This document shows positions 61,481 to 64,000 of a stretch of 64,000 nt of DNA, in pieces; position 1 is the stretch's first letter; every line of letters begins with the position of its first letter. The position numbers and the translations under genes are program-made. The DNA is taken from contig NC_079885.1 in the NCBI RefSeq assembly GCF_029227915.1, positions 4,590,001-4,654,000 of the forward strand, written 5' to 3'. Source of the DNA: Hydractinia symbiolongicarpus. Taxonomy: Eukaryota; Cnidaria; Hydrozoa; Anthoathecata; Hydractiniidae. Under the pieces are notes generated by a model. The model was given only the letters and a program-made list of their open reading frames with translations, ran no database searches and was not told where the DNA came from.

Positions 61481-64000
61481 TACCAACGGCCATGATTGGT
61501 TCCACAGTAAAAAAAGACTTATTTATCTTAATTTTTAAATAAAGCGCTACCACAGCGCCCAGTGTAATCGCTGAGATCCAGCAATGATGTCAAATTAAGA
61601 AGAATGTTATTCCTTGGAGTCCAATTGGCTCATTTATCACATTTATAAGGTCACAGTCCAAAGTCAGTTCAATTAAGTCCCACAGTCAATCGTTTCACTG
61701 TTAAAAGCGATGCAACTTAGTAATACCGGAAAAAAATCACTAAATACATGTTGGTACGAATATGTGACGCAACCGTTGTAACTCGAACGGATTGACACCG
61801 GTAGAAAGTCAATGAATTTTAGTTTTTGAAACTGTCTCTATTTCTTCAACGCCTACTAAAAGCCAGGATTGGTCCCAAAGTAAAAAAAGACTTATTTATC
61901 TAAACTCTTAAATAAAGTGCTACCACAGCGCCCTGTGTAATCGCTGAGATCCACCAATCATGTCAAATTAAGAAGAATGTTATTCCTTGTAGTCCAATTG
62001 GCTCATTTATCACATTTATAAGGTCACAGTCAAAAGTCAGTTCAATTAAGTCCCACAGTCAATCGTTTCACTGTTAAAAGCGATGCAACTTAGTAATACC
62101 GGAAAAAAATCACTAAATACATGTTGGTACGAATATGTGACGCAACCGTTGTAACTCGAACGGATTGACACCGTTAGAAAGTCAATGAATTGTAGTTTTT
62201 GAAACTGTCTCTATTTCTTCAGCGCGTACTAACGGCCAGGATTGGTTCCACGGTAAAAAAAGACTTATTTATCTTAATTTTTAAATAAATCGCTACCACA
62301 GCGCCCAGTGTAATCGCTGAGATCCAGCAATGATGTCAAATTAAAAAGAATGTTATTCCTTAGAGTCCAATTTGCTCATTTATTACATTTATAAGGTCAC
62401 AGTCCAAAGTCAGTTCAATTAAGTCCCACAGTCAATCGTTTCACTGTTAAAAGCGATCCAACTTAGCAATACCGGAAAAAAATCATTAAATACATGTTGG
62501 TACGAATATGTGACTCAACCGTTGTAACTCGAACGGATTGACACCGTTAGAAAGTCAATGAATTGTAGTTTTTGAAACTGTCTCTATTTCTTCACGCGAA
62601 CTAGCGGCTAGGATTGGTCCCACAGTAAAAAAAGACTTATTTATCTAAACTTTTAAATGAAGCGCTTCCACAGCGCCCAGTGTAATCGCTGAGATCCAGC
62701 AATCATGTCAAATTAAGAAGAATGTTATTCCTTAGAGTCCAATTTGCTCATTTATCACATTTATAAGGTCACAGTCCAAAGTCAGTTCAAATAACTCCCA
62801 CAGTCAATCGTTTCACTGTTAAAAGCGATGCAACTTAGTAATACCGGAAAAAAATCACTAAATACATGTTGGTACGAATATGTGACGCAACCGTTGTAAC
62901 TCGAACGGATTGACACCGTTAGAAAGTCAATGAATTGTAGTTTTTGAAACTGTCTCTATTTCTTCAGCGCGTACCAACGGCCAGGATTGGTTCCACAGTA
63001 AAAAAAGACTTATTTATCTTAATTTTTAAATAAAGCGCTACCACAGCGCCCAGTGTAATCGCTGAGATCCAGCAATGATGTCAAATTAAGAAGAATGTTA
63101 TTCCTTGGAGTCCAATTGGCTCATTTATCACATTTATAAGGTCACAGTCCAAAGTCAGTTCAATTAAGTCCCACAGTCAATCGTTTCACTGTTAAAAGCG
63201 ATGCAACTTAGTAATACCGGAAAAAAATCACTAAATACATGTTGGTACGAATATGTGACGCAACCGTTGTAACTCGAACGGATTGACACCGGTAGAAAGT
63301 CAATGAATTTTAGTTTTTGAAACTGTCTCTATTTCTTCAACGCCTACTAAAAGCCAGGATTGGTCCCAAAGTAAAAAAAGACTTATTTATCTAAACTCTT
63401 AAATAAAGTGCTACCACAGCGCCCTGTGTAATCGCTGAGATCCACCAATCATGTCAAATTAAGAAGAATGTTATTCCTTGTAGTCCAATTGGCTCATTTA
63501 TCACATTTATAAGGTCACAGTCAAAAGTCAGTTCAATTAAGTCCCACAGTCAATCGTTTCACTGTTAAAAGCGATGCAACTTAGTAATACCGGAAAAAAA
63601 TCACTAAATACATGTTGGTACGAATATGTGACGCAACCGTTGTAACTCCAACGGATTGACACCGTTAGAAAGTCAATGAATTGTAGTTTTTGAAACTGTC
63701 TCTATTTCTTCAGCGCGTACTAACGGCCAGGATTGGTTCCACAGTAAAAAAAGACTTATTTATCTTAATTTTTAAATAAATCGCTACCACAGCGCCCAGT
63801 GTAATCGCTGAGATCCAGCAATGATGTCAAATTAAAAAGAATGTTATTCCTTAGAGTCCAATTTGCTCATTTATTACATTTATAAGGTCACAGTCCAAAG
63901 TCAGTTCAATTAAGTCCCACAGTCAATCGTTTCACTGTTAAAAGCGATCCAACTTAGCAATACCGGAAAAAAATCATTAAATACATGTTGGTACGAATAT
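61481..64000 (+). repeat. All-B tetramer HOR (1491 bp), cut by the window edge
   Basis: TACCAACGG at 61481 and 62972, TAGTCC at 61990 and 63481, and CGATCC at 62454 and 63945 are each 1491 bp apart. From 61.3 kb on, every monomer is class B. The fourth monomer is a distinct subtype with GATCCAACTTAGCAATACC and AAATCATTAAAT. The array continues past the right edge. Confidence 0.9.

Larger units (their letters stand above)
1..64000 (+). repeat. Satellite DNA array, ~373-bp monomer, ~175 copies
   Basis: A unit of about 373 bp repeats head to tail across the whole window. The landmark ATGTTGGTAC recurs at 191, 561, 934 and 1307 (steps of 370, 373, 373) and keeps this step to the right edge, apart from defined truncations. 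Every copy has the same orientation. Other landmarks present in almost all copies are TCATTTATCACATTTA, GTTTCACTGTTAAAAGCGAT, CAACCGTTGTAACTC and GTCCCACAGT. No stretch of unrelated sequence, transposon end, rRNA, tRNA or credible coding region interrupts the array. Such long homogeneous arrays are typical of eukaryotic heterochromatin. I do not recognise the family. The plus strand as given is used as the repeat orientation; the biological strand is arbitrary. Confidence 0.98.

Noticed and set aside
1-64000. CRISPR array (regular repeats with spacers)
   Set aside because: There are no short identical repeats separated by unique spacers. The entire 373-bp unit is repeated, and variation is by substitution and small gaps.
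1-64000. Assignment to a known satellite family or species (for example ~360-380-bp beetle or plant satellites)
   Set aside because: Monomer length alone is not diagnostic and I recognise no family-specific sequence. A database search would decide it.
1-64000. Inverted array segments
   Set aside because: The landmark ATGTTGGTAC and other boxes always appear in the same orientation; no minus-strand monomer was seen.

Overview
The whole window appears to be one uninterrupted satellite-DNA array. A monomer of about 373 bp (about 38% GC, counted by hand on one monomer) repeats head to tail, always in the same orientation, roughly 175 times. I found no protein-coding gene, RNA gene, transposon insertion, CRISPR array, telomere repeat or unique sequence on either strand. 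The short open frames that exist are reading accidents inside the monomer and recur only because the copies are nearly identical. This is typical of eukaryotic heterochromatin (centromeric, pericentromeric or subtelomeric). I do not recognise the satellite family, so no species is named. CpG sites are not depleted (about 13 per monomer, close to the base-composition expectation), which suggests a genome or region with little CpG methylation and fits many invertebrates better than vertebrates or plants.

The monomers fall into two broad classes. Class A carries AACCTAG, then CCGAATAATATCGC (or the CCGAACAATATCGC form). Class B carries AACTTAG, then CGGAAAAAAATCAC. Marker bases spread over about 130 bp travel together. 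The two classes and their subtypes are arranged in many kinds of higher-order repeat (HOR).

Layout: 1-14378 is built from about 5.1-5.3 kb HOR copies with eight 212-bp truncated monomers and embedded 585-bp and 958-bp tandem amplifications. 14379-21400 is a more diverged block with loose 746/1492/2983-bp periodicities and one young monomer duplication. 21401-29200 is dominated by a 1112-bp trimer HOR. 29200-31569 holds mixed, mostly unpaired monomers, including a full-length relative of the truncated monomer. 31570-44745 contains a 3.1-kb segment present twice, 10,080 bp apart, flanking three to four nearly identical copies of a 2240-bp hexamer HOR. 44746-55200 is a mosaic of 1094/1119-bp trimers and 744-bp dimers with a recurrent 24-bp deletion. 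55200-64000 is the most homogeneous part, with AABB tetramers of 1492 bp that pass into an all-B 1491-bp tetramer towards the right edge.

The most interesting structural point is inside the monomer. Its two halves (about 178 and 195 bp) share an ordered series of short matching blocks, so the 373-bp unit looks like an old, diverged dimer of a nucleosome-sized repeat of about 186 bp. The window therefore seems to record several rounds of amplification: about 186 bp, then 373 bp, then A/B dimers to hexamers, then units of 2-10 kb. Truncations, mosaic monomers and conversion-like patches mark the exchange events. All identities and boundaries were read by eye; breakpoints are good to roughly 10-50 bp unless stated.
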